DNA of 64,000 bases from Lacimicrobium alkaliphilum (GCF_002591895.1 NZ_NISX01000014.1:2719-66718), one strand, 5' to 3'; numbered from the stretch's first letter, positions 28,039 through 39,151 are shown. Notes: a model not told the origin generated them from the sequence alone. Numbers and translations: made by a program.

Positions 28039-28470
28039 ATGGCTCTTGAGCGTACTTTTTCTATCATCAAGCCAGATGCCGTTGCGAAAAACGTGATCGG
28101 TGCAATATATAACCGTTTTGAAACTGCCGGACTGCGCATTGTTGCTTCGAAAATGTTGCACATGAGCAAGGAACAGGCTGAAGGATTCTATGGCGAACAC
28201 AAAGAGCGCCCCTTCTTTGCCGCTCTGGTTGAATTTATGACCTCTGGCCCTGTCATGGTGCAGGTACTTGAAGGCGAGAATGCGGTAAAGAAAAACCGTG
28301 AAATCATGGGTGCTACTAACCCGTCTGAAGCACTGGCTGGTACACTGCGTGCAGATTACGCCGTATCCATCGACGAAAATGCAGTACACGGTTCTGATGC
28401 ACCTGAATCTGCTGCAAGAGAGATCGCTTACTTTTTCTCTGACGAAGAGGTTTGCCCCCGCACCCGTTAA
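28039..28470 (+). CDS. ndk: Nucleoside diphosphate kinase
   Basis: A 143-residue enzyme balancing NTP and dNTP pools by phosphate transfer through a histidine. Start [35 protein letters not shown]; catalytic histidine in [17 protein letters not shown] (about residue 117). It is a single gene with a strong terminator after it (28491-28515) and heads the conserved ndk-rlmN-pilW-rodZ-ispG-hisS order. Confidence 0.98.
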   Translation: MALERTFSIIKPDAVAKNVIGAIYNRFETAGLRIVASKMLHMSKEQAEGFYGEHKERPFFAALVEFMTSGPVMVQVLEGENAVKKNREIMGATNPSEALAGTLRADYAVSIDENAVHGSDAPESAAREIAYFFSDEEVCPRTR

Positions 28471-28490
28471 GTAGCGACGGCACATTATTA

Positions 28491-28515
28491 AAAGGGAGCT
28501 GCGGCTCCCTTTTTA
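28491..28515 (+). terminator. Rho-independent terminator of ndk
   Basis: AAAGGGAGC and GCTCCCTTT form a GC-rich stem with a short loop, followed by a T tract. It lies 20 bp after the ndk stop. Confidence 0.9.
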
Positions 28516-28552
28516 GTTGAAATGCTTCGCTTGGTTGTGCATAGCAGTATGA

Positions 28553-28581
28553 TTGGTAACTGCGCTTAAAAAATGTACAAT
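28553..28581 (+). promoter_or_regulatory. Sigma-70-type promoter of rlmN
   Basis: A -35 TTGGTA (28553-28558) and a -10 TACAAT (28576-28581) are separated by 17 bp, about 40 bp before the rlmN start and after the ndk terminator. Confidence 0.65.
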
Positions 28582-28620
28582 ACGCACCCGTTAAATCCTT
28601 TGTTGTTCAGGTAATACACT

Positions 28621-29742
28621 ATGACCGCCGGTAAAAAAAATCTGCTTGATCTTAATCGTCAGGGATTAAGGGACTTTCTCTCCAGTATTGGTGAAAAGCC
28701 TTTTCGTGCTGACCAGATCATGAAATGGATCTATCAGCACGGTGTTGACGACTTTGAGCAGATGAGCAACCTGAACAAAGTACTGCGGGCGAAACTCTTT
28801 GAACAGGCAGAGATCAAGGCTCCGGAGATCGCTTATCTGCAGAATGCGACCGACGGTACGATCAAGTTTGCCCTGGCATTGTCCGGTGGTCAGGAAGTGG
28901 AAGCTGTCTGGATCCCGGAATCTGATCGCGCCACGCTGTGCGTATCGTCACAGGTTGGCTGTGCGCTGGAATGTACGTTCTGCTCTACTGCACAGCAGGG
29001 ATTTAACCGCAACCTTTCGGTGTCCGAGATCATCGGCCAGGTCTGGCGGGTAGCAAAAACCATTGGCTTGTCCAGTGATACCTCAAGGCGTCCCATTACC
29101 AACGTGGTGATGATGGGGATGGGTGAGCCGTTGCTGAATCTTAAAAACGTGGTGCCGGCCATGGATATTATGCTTGACGACTTTGGTTTTGGTCTGTCTA
29201 AACGACGGGTTACGCTGAGTACGTCCGGCGTGGTTCCTGCGCTGGATATGCTTGGCGATCAGATTGATGTTGCCCTTGCTGTGTCACTGCATGCTCCTAA
29301 TGATGAGTTGCGTAATGAAATTGTGCCGGTTAACAAAAAGTATCCGATTGCGCAGTTGCTGGATGGTATACACCGTTATCTGGGCAAGTCCAATGCGAAT
29401 CAGGGGCGGGTAACCATTGAGTATGTGATGCTCAATGGCGTTAACGACAGTACCGATCAGGCGCACGAACTGGGGCGGTTGTTGAAAAATACCCCGAGTA
29501 AAATCAACCTGATCCCCTTTAATCCTTATCCGGGTTCACCTTACACCTGTTCCAGTAATTCACGTATCGATCGTTTCTCAAAGGTGTTGATGGAATACGG
29601 TTATACAGTGGTGGTACGTAAGACCCGGGGCGAAGATATCGACGCTGCCTGTGGTCAGCTGGTGGGCGATGTGGTGGACAGAACCCGACGGATGATGAAA
29701 AAACAGGTGAAGGGTGAACAAATTTCAGTAAGAATGGCCTGA
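28621..29742 (+). CDS. rlmN: Dual-specificity RNA methyltransferase RlmN
   Basis: A 373-residue radical-SAM enzyme methylating C2 of A2503 in 23S rRNA and A37 of some tRNAs. The cluster motif [11 protein letters not shown], preceded by SSQVGCALE, lies near residues 108-128; [13 protein letters not shown] binds AdoMet; the methyl-carrier cysteine lies in the C-terminal [17 protein letters not shown]. Length and order are normal. It is probably co-transcribed with pilW, whose start follows after 28 bp. Confidence 0.97.
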   Translation: MTAGKKNLLDLNRQGLRDFLSSIGEKPFRADQIMKWIYQHGVDDFEQMSNLNKVLRAKLFEQAEIKAPEIAYLQNATDGTIKFALALSGGQEVEAVWIPESDRATLCVSSQVGCALECTFCSTAQQGFNRNLSVSEIIGQVWRVAKTIGLSSDTSRRPITNVVMMGMGEPLLNLKNVVPAMDIMLDDFGFGLSKRRVTLSTSGVVPALDMLGDQIDVALAVSLHAPNDELRNEIVPVNKKYPIAQLLDGIHRYLGKSNANQGRVTIEYVMLNGVNDSTDQAHELGRLLKNTPSKINLIPFNPYPGSPYTCSSNSRIDRFSKVLMEYGYTVVVRKTRGEDIDAACGQLVGDVVDRTRRMMKKQVKGEQISVRMA

Positions 29743-29770
29743 TAGATTGTTGTTTTCAATTCGGGACCTT

Positions 29771-30775
29771 ATGCCTAAGTTTCTTCTGATATCACTATGC
29801 TTGTTTCTTTCTGCCTGTGCGAGCCAGTCTGTGCACGACAGAATGAACAATTTCGATGCCGCAGAAGCGGCAAAAACCCGCATCTCATTGGGTCTGACAT
29901 ATCTGAAAAACGGTAACTTCAGTCAGGCGAAGCGCAATCTCGATAAAGCGCTGGAATTTGCGCCAGAAATGGCTGACGTGCATTTTGGTCTGGCCTATTA
30001 CTATCAGCGCGTGGAAGAATTCGAACAGGCAGAAAAGTCCTACCGTCAGGCCATGCAGCTGGACCGCAACAATGCGGATATTCTCAACAGCTACGGTGCA
30101 TTTTTATGCCAGCTTGGTCGTTATGACCAGGCTCAGGGCTACTTTATGCAAGCGGTGAACAGTCAGAGCTACAATCGGGTAGCCGAAACCTATGAAAATA
30201 TGGCACTGTGCAGCCGCAGTCAGGGGCAGCTTGATGACGCGATGGATTATCTTGAGAGAGCCCTGAACCATCAGCCAGGACGTGGGCAAAGCATGTTGCT
30301 ACTGGCCGAAACATTGATTGAAGATCAACAATGGCAGCGAGCAAAGGACGTTCTGAGACAATATGAACGTCAGGGCAGGGTGACGCCGCGTACACTTTAT
30401 ATGGCTTATCAGGCAGAATCAGGCTTACAGAACCTGCAAGGGGCGCGTGGATACGCTACTATGCTGATGCAATTGTATCCTGAACACCAGCTAACCGCCC
30501 GTGTGCAACAAAAGATGGCAGTGCAGGAGCGGGTGAAGCCCGCTGAACCATTACCTGAGACCGCACCGGAGCCAGAGGCCGCATCAAAGCCAGAAGATCG
30601 GCAAGTGGTGGATAGTTCGGATACAGCTCAGTACCATGAGGTACAGCCCGGCGAAAATCTTTACCGGATTTCATTGAAGTACAATATCAGAATGAACAAG
30701 CTGATCGAGTGGAATAACCTGACCGATGCGCAGGACATTAAAATTGGCAGCAGATTACGGGTATCGCAACCTTAA
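29771..30775 (+). CDS. pilW: Type IV pilus biogenesis/stability lipoprotein PilW (PilF) with C-terminal LysM
   Basis: A 334-residue lipoprotein: signal peptide with lipobox LFLSACAS (Cys near residue 16), then about six TPR-type helix pairs (KTRISLGLTYLKNGNFSQAK, DVHFGLAYYYQRVEEFEQAE, DILNSYGAFLCQLGRYDQAQ, and others). PilW/PilF places the PilQ secretin in the outer membrane. After a proline-rich linker (about residues 245-275) a LysM domain ends the protein (HEVQPGENLYRISLKYNIRM, then IKIGSRLRV), which would bind peptidoglycan; the short Pseudomonas PilF lacks it. ATG 29771 fits the lipoprotein signal; the TTG at 29747 is less likely. Confidence 0.9.
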   Translation: MPKFLLISLCLFLSACASQSVHDRMNNFDAAEAAKTRISLGLTYLKNGNFSQAKRNLDKALEFAPEMADVHFGLAYYYQRVEEFEQAEKSYRQAMQLDRNNADILNSYGAFLCQLGRYDQAQGYFMQAVNSQSYNRVAETYENMALCSRSQGQLDDAMDYLERALNHQPGRGQSMLLLAETLIEDQQWQRAKDVLRQYERQGRVTPRTLYMAYQAESGLQNLQGARGYATMLMQLYPEHQLTARVQQKMAVQERVKPAEPLPETAPEPEAASKPEDRQVVDSSDTAQYHEVQPGENLYRISLKYNIRMNKLIEWNNLTDAQDIKIGSRLRVSQP

Positions 30776-30826
30776 ACCCGCAATAGGCTGTTGAGAATCA
30801 AACCAGCATAGAGTTTACGCAGTATT

Positions 30827-31768
30827 ATGACAGACGAACAGTCAGCCGAAGAACAAGTTGCAGGGCCCGGCACCCTTCTTAAGAATGCCCGGGTCGAAAA
30901 GGGTCTGAGCCAGGAAGAGGTTGCCAGCCGGCTGAATCTGCGCCTTGCTAATGTTCAGGATCTGGAAACGGAACAATTTGATAAAGCTATTTCCGTCACC
31001 TTTATCCGTGGTTATCTGAAGGCCTATGCCAAGTTGTTGGACGTGCCTGTGGATGAGGTGCTTGAAGCCTACGAACGGCTCAATACAGAGACCCCGGAGC
31101 CGGCAAAATTACAGAGTTTTTCCAGGAAAATGTCGCTCCAGGCCAATGATGACAGGTTGATGCTGGTGTCCTATTTGATTTTGGGTATTATTCTGGCGTT
31201 GGTGGTGGTCTGGTGGTTTCAGCAAAGCGACAGCGATATTCTGCCGGCCATTGAAACTGTTACCGAAACCACAGGGCCGGAAAGTAAAGCGGTATCCGAC
31301 TTTACGGTGCAGGAAAATGACCAACGAACGCCGGTGGAAGACAACGATAGTGCCGGTGAAACTTCTGAACTGCAGCCAGCAGCCAATCCGGAGCCGTCTT
31401 TGAATACAGAGGCAGAGGCCGCTGATGACTCTGTTGATAACCAGGCCGATGCTGAAACACCTCAGGTTCAGAGCAGCGTGCCCGAGCAACAGCAGCAGCC
31501 ACCGGCTAATCAGATGATAGAAGCGGTTGAACTGGTCTTTGAGTTCAGCGGTGAATGCTGGGTGAATATTGTCGATGCCACTGGTGAAGCTATTGCCTAT
31601 GGTGTCAAAGCTGAGGGGCGCAGGATGCCGATCTCCGGGATCCCCCCCTTTGATGTTACCCTTGGTGCGCCCGGTGTAGTGGCGATTACCTATGCCGGTG
31701 ACTCAGTGGATATGTCAGGTTTCGATAAGGACAGAACGGCTAGCTTTACCCTGCCGCTGGCTGAATAA
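30827..31768 (+). CDS. rodZ: Cytoskeletal protein RodZ
   Basis: A 313-residue bitopic inner-membrane protein linking MreB to the elongation machinery. The N-terminal helix-turn-helix domain (LKNARVEKGLSQEEVASRLN, about residues 18-80) is cytoplasmic; the membrane segment is near residues 110-130 (LVSYLILGIILALVVVWWFQ); a Glu/Gln/Pro-rich spacer follows; the C-terminal DUF4115 domain begins at ELVFEFSGECWVNIVDATGE. It sits between pilW and ispG as in related bacteria. Confidence 0.95.
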   Translation: MTDEQSAEEQVAGPGTLLKNARVEKGLSQEEVASRLNLRLANVQDLETEQFDKAISVTFIRGYLKAYAKLLDVPVDEVLEAYERLNTETPEPAKLQSFSRKMSLQANDDRLMLVSYLILGIILALVVVWWFQQSDSDILPAIETVTETTGPESKAVSDFTVQENDQRTPVEDNDSAGETSELQPAANPEPSLNTEAEAADDSVDNQADAETPQVQSSVPEQQQQPPANQMIEAVELVFEFSGECWVNIVDATGEAIAYGVKAEGRRMPISGIPPFDVTLGAPGVVAITYAGDSVDMSGFDKDRTASFTLPLAE

Positions 31769-31805
31769 CACAGGTTCATACAGATTATCAGGATAAGAGA
31801 AGGTT

Positions 31806-32921
31806 ATGTTTGGTGAATCACCGATAAAACGTCGTAAATCCACCCGGATTAATGTCGGCAGTGTCCCCATTGGAGATGGTGCGCCTATTGCGGTGCAGTC
31901 GATGACCAATACGCTGACCACAGATGTTGAGGCCACGGTTGCGCAGATCAGGCGAATTCAGGCTGTGGGTGGTGAGATCGTGCGGGTATCAGTGCCGACC
32001 ATGGATGCGGCTGAAGCCTTTAAGACGATCCGCCAGCAAGTCAACATTCCGCTGATAGCGGATATTCATTTTGATTATCGTATTGCCCTGAAAGTGGCAG
32101 AGTACGGTGCCGATTGCCTGCGTATTAATCCCGGTAATATCGGTAATGAAGAACGTATCCGCGCAGTAGTAGACTGTGCCAGAGATAAGAACATTCCGAT
32201 CCGCATTGGTGTTAATGGTGGCTCGCTGGAAAAAGATTTACAGGAAAAGTATGGTGAGCCCACGCCACAGGCCCTGCTTGAGTCGGCTATGCGCCATGTG
32301 GATATTCTGGATCGTCTGAACTTTGATCAGTTTAAGGTCAGTGTCAAAGCCTCTGATGTGTTTCTGGCCGTGGGGGCTTACCGGTTGCTGGCAGAACAGA
32401 TCGACCAGCCATTGCATCTGGGTATTACTGAGGCCGGAGGCTTGCGGGCCGGGGCGGTAAAAAGTTCTGTTGGGCTGGGTATGCTTCTGGCAGAAGGCAT
32501 TGGTGATACGATTCGCATCTCGCTGGCTGCAGATCCGGTAGAAGAAATAAAAGTGGGTTTCGATATCCTTAAATCGTTACGTATCCGTTCCCGTGGCATT
32601 AATTTTATTGCCTGTCCGAGTTGCTCTCGTCAGGAGTTTGATGTGATTGGTACGGTGAATGCGTTAGAGCAGCGCCTGGAAGACCTGTTGACGCCAATGG
32701 ATGTCTCCATTATCGGTTGCGTAGTTAATGGTCCCGGTGAAGCAGAGGTGTCGGATCTGGGGTTGACCGGCGCCCGTAATAAAAGTGGCTTCTATCTCGA
32801 TGGCCAGCGTCAGAAAGAGCGACTGGACAACGAAGACCTGGTGGATCAACTCGAAAAGCGTATCCGGGCCAAAGCAGCAATGTTGGATCAGAACCAGCGT
32901 ATTGAAGTGAAAAACGCCTGA
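31806..32921 (+). CDS. ispG: 4-hydroxy-3-methylbut-2-enyl-diphosphate synthase IspG
   Basis: A 371-residue [4Fe-4S] enzyme of the MEP isoprenoid pathway that converts MEcPP to HMBPP with flavodoxin as donor. The N-terminal TIM barrel ([34 protein letters not shown]) and the C-terminal cluster domain with [14 protein letters not shown] and [17 protein letters not shown] (three cysteine ligands and the fourth-ligand glutamate) are intact. Its cluster makes it a client of the SUF system encoded upstream. Confidence 0.97.
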   Translation: MFGESPIKRRKSTRINVGSVPIGDGAPIAVQSMTNTLTTDVEATVAQIRRIQAVGGEIVRVSVPTMDAAEAFKTIRQQVNIPLIADIHFDYRIALKVAEYGADCLRINPGNIGNEERIRAVVDCARDKNIPIRIGVNGGSLEKDLQEKYGEPTPQALLESAMRHVDILDRLNFDQFKVSVKASDVFLAVGAYRLLAEQIDQPLHLGITEAGGLRAGAVKSSVGLGMLLAEGIGDTIRISLAADPVEEIKVGFDILKSLRIRSRGINFIACPSCSRQEFDVIGTVNALEQRLEDLLTPMDVSIIGCVVNGPGEAEVSDLGLTGARNKSGFYLDGQRQKERLDNEDLVDQLEKRIRAKAAMLDQNQRIEVKNA

Positions 32922-33025
32922 TTAAGGTACTACTTTGGCGATAAAGTCCCTATAATCGCCGCTTTTGCAATGGTGTTGCCGGTGATAGCAACACCCCCGA
33001 TTCAAATATAAGAGACAGGTTAAAG

Positions 33026-34306
33026 TTGGCAAAACAAATTCAGGCTATTCGCGGAATGAATGATTGCCTGCCCGAACAATCAGGGGCATGGCAGTGGGTA
33101 GAACAGAGCATTCGTGATCTGGTGGCAGGTTATGCCTATCAGGAGATCCGCACTCCTATCGTGGAAAGCACCGATCTGTTTAAACGATCTATCGGTGAAG
33201 TCACGGACATTGTCGAGAAAGAGATGTACACCTTTGAGGATCGCAATGGTGACAGTCTTACATTGCGTCCCGAAGGTACCGCCAGTTGTGTGAGGGCCGG
33301 CAATGAACATGGTCTGCTTTATAACCAACAGCAGCGCCTGTGGTATATGGGGCCGATGTTCCGTCACGAGCGTCCGCAAAAAGGCCGCTACCGCCAGTTT
33401 CATCAGTTCGGTGTCGAAGCCTTCGGGCTACAGGGGCCTGACATCGATGTTGAAGTGATCATGATGAGTGCGCGGCTCTGGCAGCGTTTTGGGATTGCCG
33501 GCGAGGTTACTCTGGAAATTAACTCTCTGGGATCTGTCGAGGCAAGAGCCCGCTATAAAGAGGCTCTGGTGGCCTTTTTGCAGCAACACGAAGCCAGCCT
33601 GGATGAAGAAAGTAAGAAACGTATGCACAGTAACCCGCTTCGGGTGCTGGATAGCAAGAATCCGGCAGTGCAGACCTTACTGGTCGATGCGCCTGACTTA
33701 TTGGATTATCTGGATGAAGCGTCTGAACAACATTTTCAGCAGTTGTGTGAACGATTAGATCAGTTGGGTATCCAATACCGGGTTAATTCGCGTCTGGTGC
33801 GGGGCCTGGATTATTATAACCGTACTGTTTTTGAGTGGGTTACCGATGCACTCGGTGCGCAGGGCACAGTCTGTGCCGGTGGACGCTATGATGGCCTGGT
33901 TGAGCAGCTTGGCGGTAAGAGCACACCGGCAGTGGGTTTTGCCATGGGCCTGGAACGTCTGGTTTTGCTGCTAGAAGCACTGGGCAAAAGTGGCGCGCCA
34001 CAGGAAGTTGAGGCATACCTGTGCATCATGGGAGAAGCCGCCGAAAGCTATGCTGTTAAACTGGCTGAAGCCTTGCGTGACAATCTGCCGATGCTGAGAT
34101 TGCAGACCCATTGCGGTGGTGGAAATTTCAAAAAACAACTTAAACGGGCTGACAAAAGCGGCGCCACTCTTGCGTTAATCGTGGGAGAGGAAGAGGCGCA
34201 GCAACAGCAGGTATCGATAAAATACTTGCGAGAAGATCGGCCACAAGAGCATGTTGGTGACACTGAGCTGGCGCCAATGCTGAAACAGATATTTAACCAT
34301 AAGTAG
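33026..34306 (+). CDS. hisS: Histidyl-tRNA synthetase
   Basis: A 426-residue class II synthetase. Motif 2 region [19 protein letters not shown], motif His[32 protein letters not shown], motif 3 [13 protein letters not shown] and the C-terminal anticodon-binding domain are all seen. It starts with TTG at 33026, since [16 protein letters not shown] is the family N-terminus and no ATG or GTG fits; the rare start may tune expression. yfgM follows after 6 bp. Confidence 0.97.
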   Translation: MAKQIQAIRGMNDCLPEQSGAWQWVEQSIRDLVAGYAYQEIRTPIVESTDLFKRSIGEVTDIVEKEMYTFEDRNGDSLTLRPEGTASCVRAGNEHGLLYNQQQRLWYMGPMFRHERPQKGRYRQFHQFGVEAFGLQGPDIDVEVIMMSARLWQRFGIAGEVTLEINSLGSVEARARYKEALVAFLQQHEASLDEESKKRMHSNPLRVLDSKNPAVQTLLVDAPDLLDYLDEASEQHFQQLCERLDQLGIQYRVNSRLVRGLDYYNRTVFEWVTDALGAQGTVCAGGRYDGLVEQLGGKSTPAVGFAMGLERLVLLLEALGKSGAPQEVEAYLCIMGEAAESYAVKLAEALRDNLPMLRLQTHCGGGNFKKQLKRADKSGATLALIVGEEEAQQQQVSIKYLREDRPQEHVGDTELAPMLKQIFNHK

Positions 34307-34312
34307 GGGAAT

Positions 34313-34933
34313 GTGGTGGAAGAATACAGCACAGAAGAACAACAAGTCGAAGCCATCAAAAAATTCTGGAAAGATAATGGCACTGCAATCATCTTCGGCG
34401 CCGTAATCGGCCTGGGAGGGCTGTGGGGTTGGCGCTATTACAATGATCAGCGTATTGCCAGTCAGGAGCAGGCTTCACTGCAATATGAACAGGCAATGGC
34501 ACAGCTAGAGAAGAATGAATATGACAAAGCAAAAAGCTTTGTGTCTGAAAATCCGGATAACCATTATGCGGCGCTGGCGTCTTTCCAGCTGGCAAAACAG
34601 GCTGCTGAACAGGGCAATCTTGACGAGGCGGCCGCACAACTGAAGCTGGCCGCTGACAAGGCCGGTGTTGATGCGCTGGCCAGTGTGGCTAAAGTGCGAC
34701 TGGCCAGAGTGCAAATTCAGCAGCAGGCTTATGAAGAGGCATTGGCGACGCTGTCTTCTGTAGAGGCACAGAGCTTTAAATCTCTGGTGCTGGAACTTCA
34801 GGGAGATGTGTACGTCGCTCAGGATAAGCCCGACCAGGCTCGTTCAGCCTACAGCGAGGCACTGCAGCTGAATGCCGGCAATAACCTGTTAAAAATGAAA
34901 CTGGACAATCTGCAGGTATTGGCAAGTCTATGA
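34313..34933 (+). CDS. yfgM: YfgM family periplasmic chaperone-like protein
   Basis: A 206-residue protein with a short cytoplasmic N-terminus (EEQQVEAIKKFWKDNG), one membrane segment (AIIFGAVIGLGGLWGWRYY, about residues 26-44) and periplasmic TPR-like helices. E. coli YfgM binds SecYEG and works in a periplasmic chaperone network with PpiD. The start is GTG at 34313 or 34316, with AGTAGGGGA before them. It overlaps bamB by 4 bp. Confidence 0.92.
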   Translation: MVEEYSTEEQQVEAIKKFWKDNGTAIIFGAVIGLGGLWGWRYYNDQRIASQEQASLQYEQAMAQLEKNEYDKAKSFVSENPDNHYAALASFQLAKQAAEQGNLDEAAAQLKLAADKAGVDALASVAKVRLARVQIQQQAYEEALATLSSVEAQSFKSLVLELQGDVYVAQDKPDQARSAYSEALQLNAGNNLLKMKLDNLQVLASL

Positions 34934-36192
34934 ATGATTTTAAACTGATTAAACCAATGAGAGCACTGAGTTTGCTGGCAGTCCTGGGTCTGTCGGGCTG
35001 CTCCATTATGCCGCAGTGGATGGACGCGACAACATGGTTTACCGACGAGGAAGAGCTGAAGATCCAGCAACTGGAGCCTATTCAGGCCGAGTTTTCTCCC
35101 CAATTAGTGTGGGAGAAAGAGATGGAAGGTGGCGTTGGTGATCATTTTTCCCGTCTGCAGCCCACATTGGCTTACGATAAGCTTTTTGCAGCCAGCCGTC
35201 ATGGTGAAGTTAAAGCCTTAGACCCTGAAACAGGTAACGTCATCTGGCAACAAGATTTTGCCAGATACAATAATGAAGGTTTTTTCTCAGGCATCGCCAG
35301 ACTCTGGGAGTCAGGAGAGTCTGCCAGAATCGGTGGTGGCCTCAGTGCCAGTTATGAAAAGCTCTATTTTGGTACCGAAAACGGCGAGGTTTATGCGTTA
35401 GACGTGAATACCGGTGATACGGTGTGGCAGGTCGATGTAGACGGTGAAGTACTGGCTAAGCCTGCCGTTGAAGAAGGTATGGTGGTGATTAACACTGGCT
35501 CTGGCCTGATGTTAGGGCTGGATGCGGAAAACGGCGAAGAGCAATGGCGCTATGAATCCGATGTGCCGCCACTGTCATTGCGCGGCATTGCTTCCCCGAC
35601 GATTAGCAGCGGCGGTGCCATGGTAGGAACCGCGTCAGGCAAAATGGCCATTGTTATTATGAATAATGGCCAGGTGGCATGGGAGCAGACCGTAGCGTCA
35701 CCCTCAGGTGCCACGGAGTTGGACAGGATTGTTGATATTGATGTAGAACCGCTGGTACTCGGTGGCGTCATTTATATTGTTTCCTTTGATGGCACCCTGG
35801 CAGCACTGGAATTACGCAGTGGGCGTATTATCTGGAAGCGGGAGTATCGTTCCTATCGCAGAATTACCCTGGATGGCAACAACCTGTATGTAGTGGACGC
35901 CAACAGCGTCGTTTATGCTCTGGACAGACGTAACGGCGTTGAGCTGTGGAGTCAGAATACCCTTCGGGACAGAGTACTGACAGCGGCTGCACCGGTTTCT
36001 GACTATATTGTAGTGGGAGATAAGTACGGCTTTTTGCACTGGTTAAATCAAAGTGACGGAAAATTAGTCGCACGCATTGCTGTGGGTGATGACGACACCG
36101 ATGAAGGGGTGTATGTTGAGCCGGTAGTACAAGGGCAGCGGCTTTTTGCAGTTACCCGGGATGGTCAGCTTAAAGCTATAGATACACCTTAG
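34930..36192 (+). CDS. bamB: Outer membrane assembly factor BamB
   Basis: A 420-residue lipoprotein of the BAM complex. The signal peptide ends [19 protein letters not shown] with the lipobox Cys near residue 24. It is followed by eight PQQ-type propeller blades (repeated pattern such as [38 protein letters not shown]). It helps BamA insert beta-barrel proteins. It overlaps yfgM at ATGA and precedes der by 11 bp, the standard order. Confidence 0.96.
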   Translation: MNDFKLIKPMRALSLLAVLGLSGCSIMPQWMDATTWFTDEEELKIQQLEPIQAEFSPQLVWEKEMEGGVGDHFSRLQPTLAYDKLFAASRHGEVKALDPETGNVIWQQDFARYNNEGFFSGIARLWESGESARIGGGLSASYEKLYFGTENGEVYALDVNTGDTVWQVDVDGEVLAKPAVEEGMVVINTGSGLMLGLDAENGEEQWRYESDVPPLSLRGIASPTISSGGAMVGTASGKMAIVIMNNGQVAWEQTVASPSGATELDRIVDIDVEPLVLGGVIYIVSFDGTLAALELRSGRIIWKREYRSYRRITLDGNNLYVVDANSVVYALDRRNGVELWSQNTLRDRVLTAAAPVSDYIVVGDKYGFLHWLNQSDGKLVARIAVGDDDTDEGVYVEPVVQGQRLFAVTRDGQLKAIDTP

Positions 36193-36203
36193 GAAAAATT
36201 ATT

Positions 36204-37649
36204 ATGTTACCCGTCGTAGCTTTGGTCGGTCGTCCCAATGTGGGCAAGTCCACGCTTTTTAACCGTCTGACCCGCACCCGTGATGCGCTGGTGGCGGATT
36301 TTCCCGGTCTGACCCGGGATCGTAAATATGGTCAGGCCAACTACGAGGGAATGCAGTTCATTGTCGTCGATACTGGCGGTATCAGTGGTGATGAGCAGGG
36401 TATTGATGCCGAAATGGCACAGCAGTCTCTGTTAGCCGTGGAAGAAGCTGATCTGGTACTGTTTCTGCTCGATGCCCGCACCGGTATTACGGCTTCTGAT
36501 CAGGCGATTGCCCGACATCTGAGGTTGCAAAATAAGCCGGTGCACATTGTTGCTAACAAAGTCGACGGTATTGACGGAGACAGCGAGAGTGCTGAATTCT
36601 ACGCCCTGGCTCTGGGTGAGGTACATCAGATTGCCGCCGCCCACGGCCGTGGTATAAGCCAGTTGTTGCAGAACTTACTCCATCCTCTGGCAGAGAGTTT
36701 TCCGGATATGCTGGTATCCGATGAACCGGTTAACCATGAAGAGGAAGATGCCGAGCAGCAACTCAAACGGTTACAGGACTTGCCGATTAAACTGGCCATT
36801 GTGGGCAAGCCGAATGTCGGTAAATCAACCCTGACCAATCGTATTCTCGGCGAAGAGCGGGTGGTGGTTTACGATCAGCCTGGAACGACCCGCGACAGCG
36901 TGTTTATTCCGATGAGCCGGGATGACCGCGAGTATATTCTCATTGATACCGCTGGTGTGCGTAAGCGCAAAAAAGTCTCAGATGTGGTGGAAAAGTTTTC
37001 CATCGTCAAGACCCTGCAGGCTATCGAAGAGGCCAATGTGGTATTGCTGGTGGTGGATGCCCGTGAAGGCATTACCGACCAGGATCTCAGCCTGCTCAGT
37101 TTTGTGCTTAACTCAGGCCGCTCTCTGGTACTGGCGGTGAATAAGTGGGACGGACTGGATACCGATGTTAAAGACGAGATAAAAAGGGAATTGGATCGCC
37201 GCCTTGGTTTTATTGATTTTGCCCGTCTGCACTTTATCTCTGCACTGCACGGATCCGGTGTCGGCAATCTGTTTGAATCGGTGCAGGAAGCTTATGGCTC
37301 CGCAACACGGCGTATTAATACTGCCATTCTGACACGGATTATGGAGATGGCGCAGGACGATCATCAACCGCCACTGGTACGTGGCCGTCGGGTGAAAATG
37401 AAGTATGCCCATGCCGGAGGGTATAACCCGCCGGTGATCGTGGTGCATGGTAATCAGGTAGAGGATCTGCCCGATGCCTATAAGCGCTATCTGATGAATT
37501 ATTACCGTAAATCTCTCAAAGTGATGGGTACGCCTATCCGGATTGAATTTAAAGAAGGAGCCAATCCTTTCGAAGGTAAAAAGAATCAGCTTACGCTGTC
37601 ACAGCAGCGTAAACGCAGAAGACTGATGGCGTTTCACAAGAAAAAATAA
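36204..37649 (+). CDS. der: Ribosome biogenesis GTPase Der (EngA)
   Basis: A 481-residue protein with two tandem GTPase domains and a C-terminal KH-like domain, needed for 50S subunit maturation. Domain 1: [29 protein letters not shown]. Domain 2 from about residue 195: [28 protein letters not shown]. The acidic linker ([14 protein letters not shown]) and the terminal basic tail are present. It ends 2 bp before the phosphatase gene. Confidence 0.97.
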   Translation: MLPVVALVGRPNVGKSTLFNRLTRTRDALVADFPGLTRDRKYGQANYEGMQFIVVDTGGISGDEQGIDAEMAQQSLLAVEEADLVLFLLDARTGITASDQAIARHLRLQNKPVHIVANKVDGIDGDSESAEFYALALGEVHQIAAAHGRGISQLLQNLLHPLAESFPDMLVSDEPVNHEEEDAEQQLKRLQDLPIKLAIVGKPNVGKSTLTNRILGEERVVVYDQPGTTRDSVFIPMSRDDREYILIDTAGVRKRKKVSDVVEKFSIVKTLQAIEEANVVLLVVDAREGITDQDLSLLSFVLNSGRSLVLAVNKWDGLDTDVKDEIKRELDRRLGFIDFARLHFISALHGSGVGNLFESVQEAYGSATRRINTAILTRIMEMAQDDHQPPLVRGRRVKMKYAHAGGYNPPVIVVHGNQVEDLPDAYKRYLMNYYRKSLKVMGTPIRIEFKEGANPFEGKKNQLTLSQQRKRRRLMAFHKKK

Positions 37650-37651
37650 CC

Positions 37652-38122
37652 ATGAAGATTTTACTGGCTCTGTTGTTGTTGGTATCTCAGCCGCTTTGGG
37701 CGGCTGAGTACGATCTGTACCTGTTGCGCCATGCACAGAAACAGGATGATGGCAGTAAAAATCCGCTGCTCACCGATAACGGACGCCAACAAGCGCAGCG
37801 TCTGGCCAGATTGCTGCAGCATGCCGATATACACAGGATCTACAGTACTGATTACCGCCGCACGCGGGAAACCGTATCGGCATTATCGCAGCGGATTGAT
37901 GTTAAGGTAGTGCACTATGATCCATCCCGCCTGGATGAATTTGCTGTAAACCTGAAACAGCGTGGTGAGACTGCAGTTATCGTAGGGCACAGCAATACCA
38001 CGCCACAACTGATTGAGATTTTGGGCGGTCAGGCCGACGCCATGGATGAGTCTGATTATGGTGATCTTTACCAGTTACAGATGCATCAGAATAACGTCAG
38101 AACAGTGCGTTTTTCGTTATAA
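37652..38122 (+). CDS. Histidine phosphatase family protein, exported
   Basis: A 156-residue member of the histidine phosphatase (phosphoglycerate-mutase-like) superfamily. The catalytic LYLLRHAQKQ follows a predicted signal peptide (KILLALLLLVSQPLWAAEYD), and the second histidine is in TAVIVGHSNTTPQLIEIL. The signal peptide places it in the periplasm. The substrate is unknown. The start is 2 bp after the der stop, so it is probably co-transcribed. The ALTDNGRQQAQRLARLL-like helix is standard for the SixA/GpmB-type fold. Confidence 0.88.
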   Translation: MKILLALLLLVSQPLWAAEYDLYLLRHAQKQDDGSKNPLLTDNGRQQAQRLARLLQHADIHRIYSTDYRRTRETVSALSQRIDVKVVHYDPSRLDEFAVNLKQRGETAVIVGHSNTTPQLIEILGGQADAMDESDYGDLYQLQMHQNNVRTVRFSL

Positions 38123-38245
38123 ACGCCACTGCCTTTAACGTTGGGCGGTACGCTCAGAATCACTGAAGTTATTACCCTATTCCCCTCTGTACTAAGTTTA
38201 AGCGACTGGCACTGAAACCGGAATCCGGCTAATCTGGTGTTCATT

Positions 38246-39127
38246 ATGTCTGTATCGCATCTTTTAACCCTAATACTCCTGTTATGCTGGCTGCTGATGC
38301 CGGTCAGCGCCTTTGCGTGCGATTCAAAGGACAGCATTCTGATTTATATCCGTGACGATGTTTACGAGGATTACACCCGGGTTACGGCTAATCGCCCTGT
38401 CACTGAAATTAACGACTTTTCTGTAAAAGGCATGCGTCGGGATGTCGTTGACATGATTATCGCGCAGCAGGCATTGGCTGAAGGTGGTTTTGACAAGTCT
38501 TTTTGCTATGCCGCCGGAAAGGTCAACTTTCGCAATACCCGGTTACTGCAGCAGGGAAAACTGCTGATGAGCTTCGACAGCTACTGGTATAAAGATGCCC
38601 TGGAAATTGAAGACAGTGTCTACATCAGCAGTCCTGTCATAAGAAACGGAGAGTACGTTGCCGCCATTTATACCCGGCCGGATAATCAGGCAGTGTTGTC
38701 AATTCAGACTGCCAGCGACTTAGCCTCACTGAGTGCGGTTTCAACCCCCCTATGGCAAACGGACTGGAAGACCTTTCAAACACTTGGGCTAAAAGAACTG
38801 GTCAGGGAAGATGATTGGGTTAGTCAGGTGCAAATGGTCTATCGGGGCTGGGTTGATTTTATGTTGATGCCTTACCTGCCAGAGCAGAATCCTTATGTGC
38901 TTGAGCACCTCTCGCTACAGCCGGTTAAAGACACTGCCGTAATTCTCTGGGGAAGCCGGCATTTTGTGATTAGCCGTAAACACCCTGATGGCGAAAAGGC
39001 GTATAAGGCTATCGAAAAAGGCCTGAACGTCTTGCGTTCGCAACAGAGAATTAAACGAGCCTACACCCAGGCTGGCTTTTTTAAAGCATCGGAGAAAGTG
39101 AATATACTGAATCCGGTTGAAAACTAG
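38246..39127 (+). CDS. Periplasmic solute-binding-like protein (SBP family 3 fold)
   Basis: A 293-residue exported protein with signal peptide TLILLLCWLLMPVSAFA and a bilobed binding-protein pattern (MRRDVVDMIIAQQALAEGGF, LMSFDSYWYKDALE, VISRKHPDGEKAYKAIEKGL). No ABC permease or ATPase lies nearby, so it may act in sensing or be an orphan, as often seen in Alteromonadales. ATG 38246 gives the better signal peptide; a GTG three codons earlier is possible. It converges on xseA with a 24-bp gap. Confidence 0.7.
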   Translation: MSVSHLLTLILLLCWLLMPVSAFACDSKDSILIYIRDDVYEDYTRVTANRPVTEINDFSVKGMRRDVVDMIIAQQALAEGGFDKSFCYAAGKVNFRNTRLLQQGKLLMSFDSYWYKDALEIEDSVYISSPVIRNGEYVAAIYTRPDNQAVLSIQTASDLASLSAVSTPLWQTDWKTFQTLGLKELVREDDWVSQVQMVYRGWVDFMLMPYLPEQNPYVLEHLSLQPVKDTAVILWGSRHFVISRKHPDGEKAYKAIEKGLNVLRSQQRIKRAYTQAGFFKASEKVNILNPVEN

Positions 39128-39151
39128 TACCCGTTATCTATGCGGATTGGT

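Noticed and set aside
32935-32956. A hisS promoter from TTGGCG and TATAAT.
   Set aside because: The spacing is only 10 bp; the TATAAT may still be a -10 but no fitting -35 is seen.
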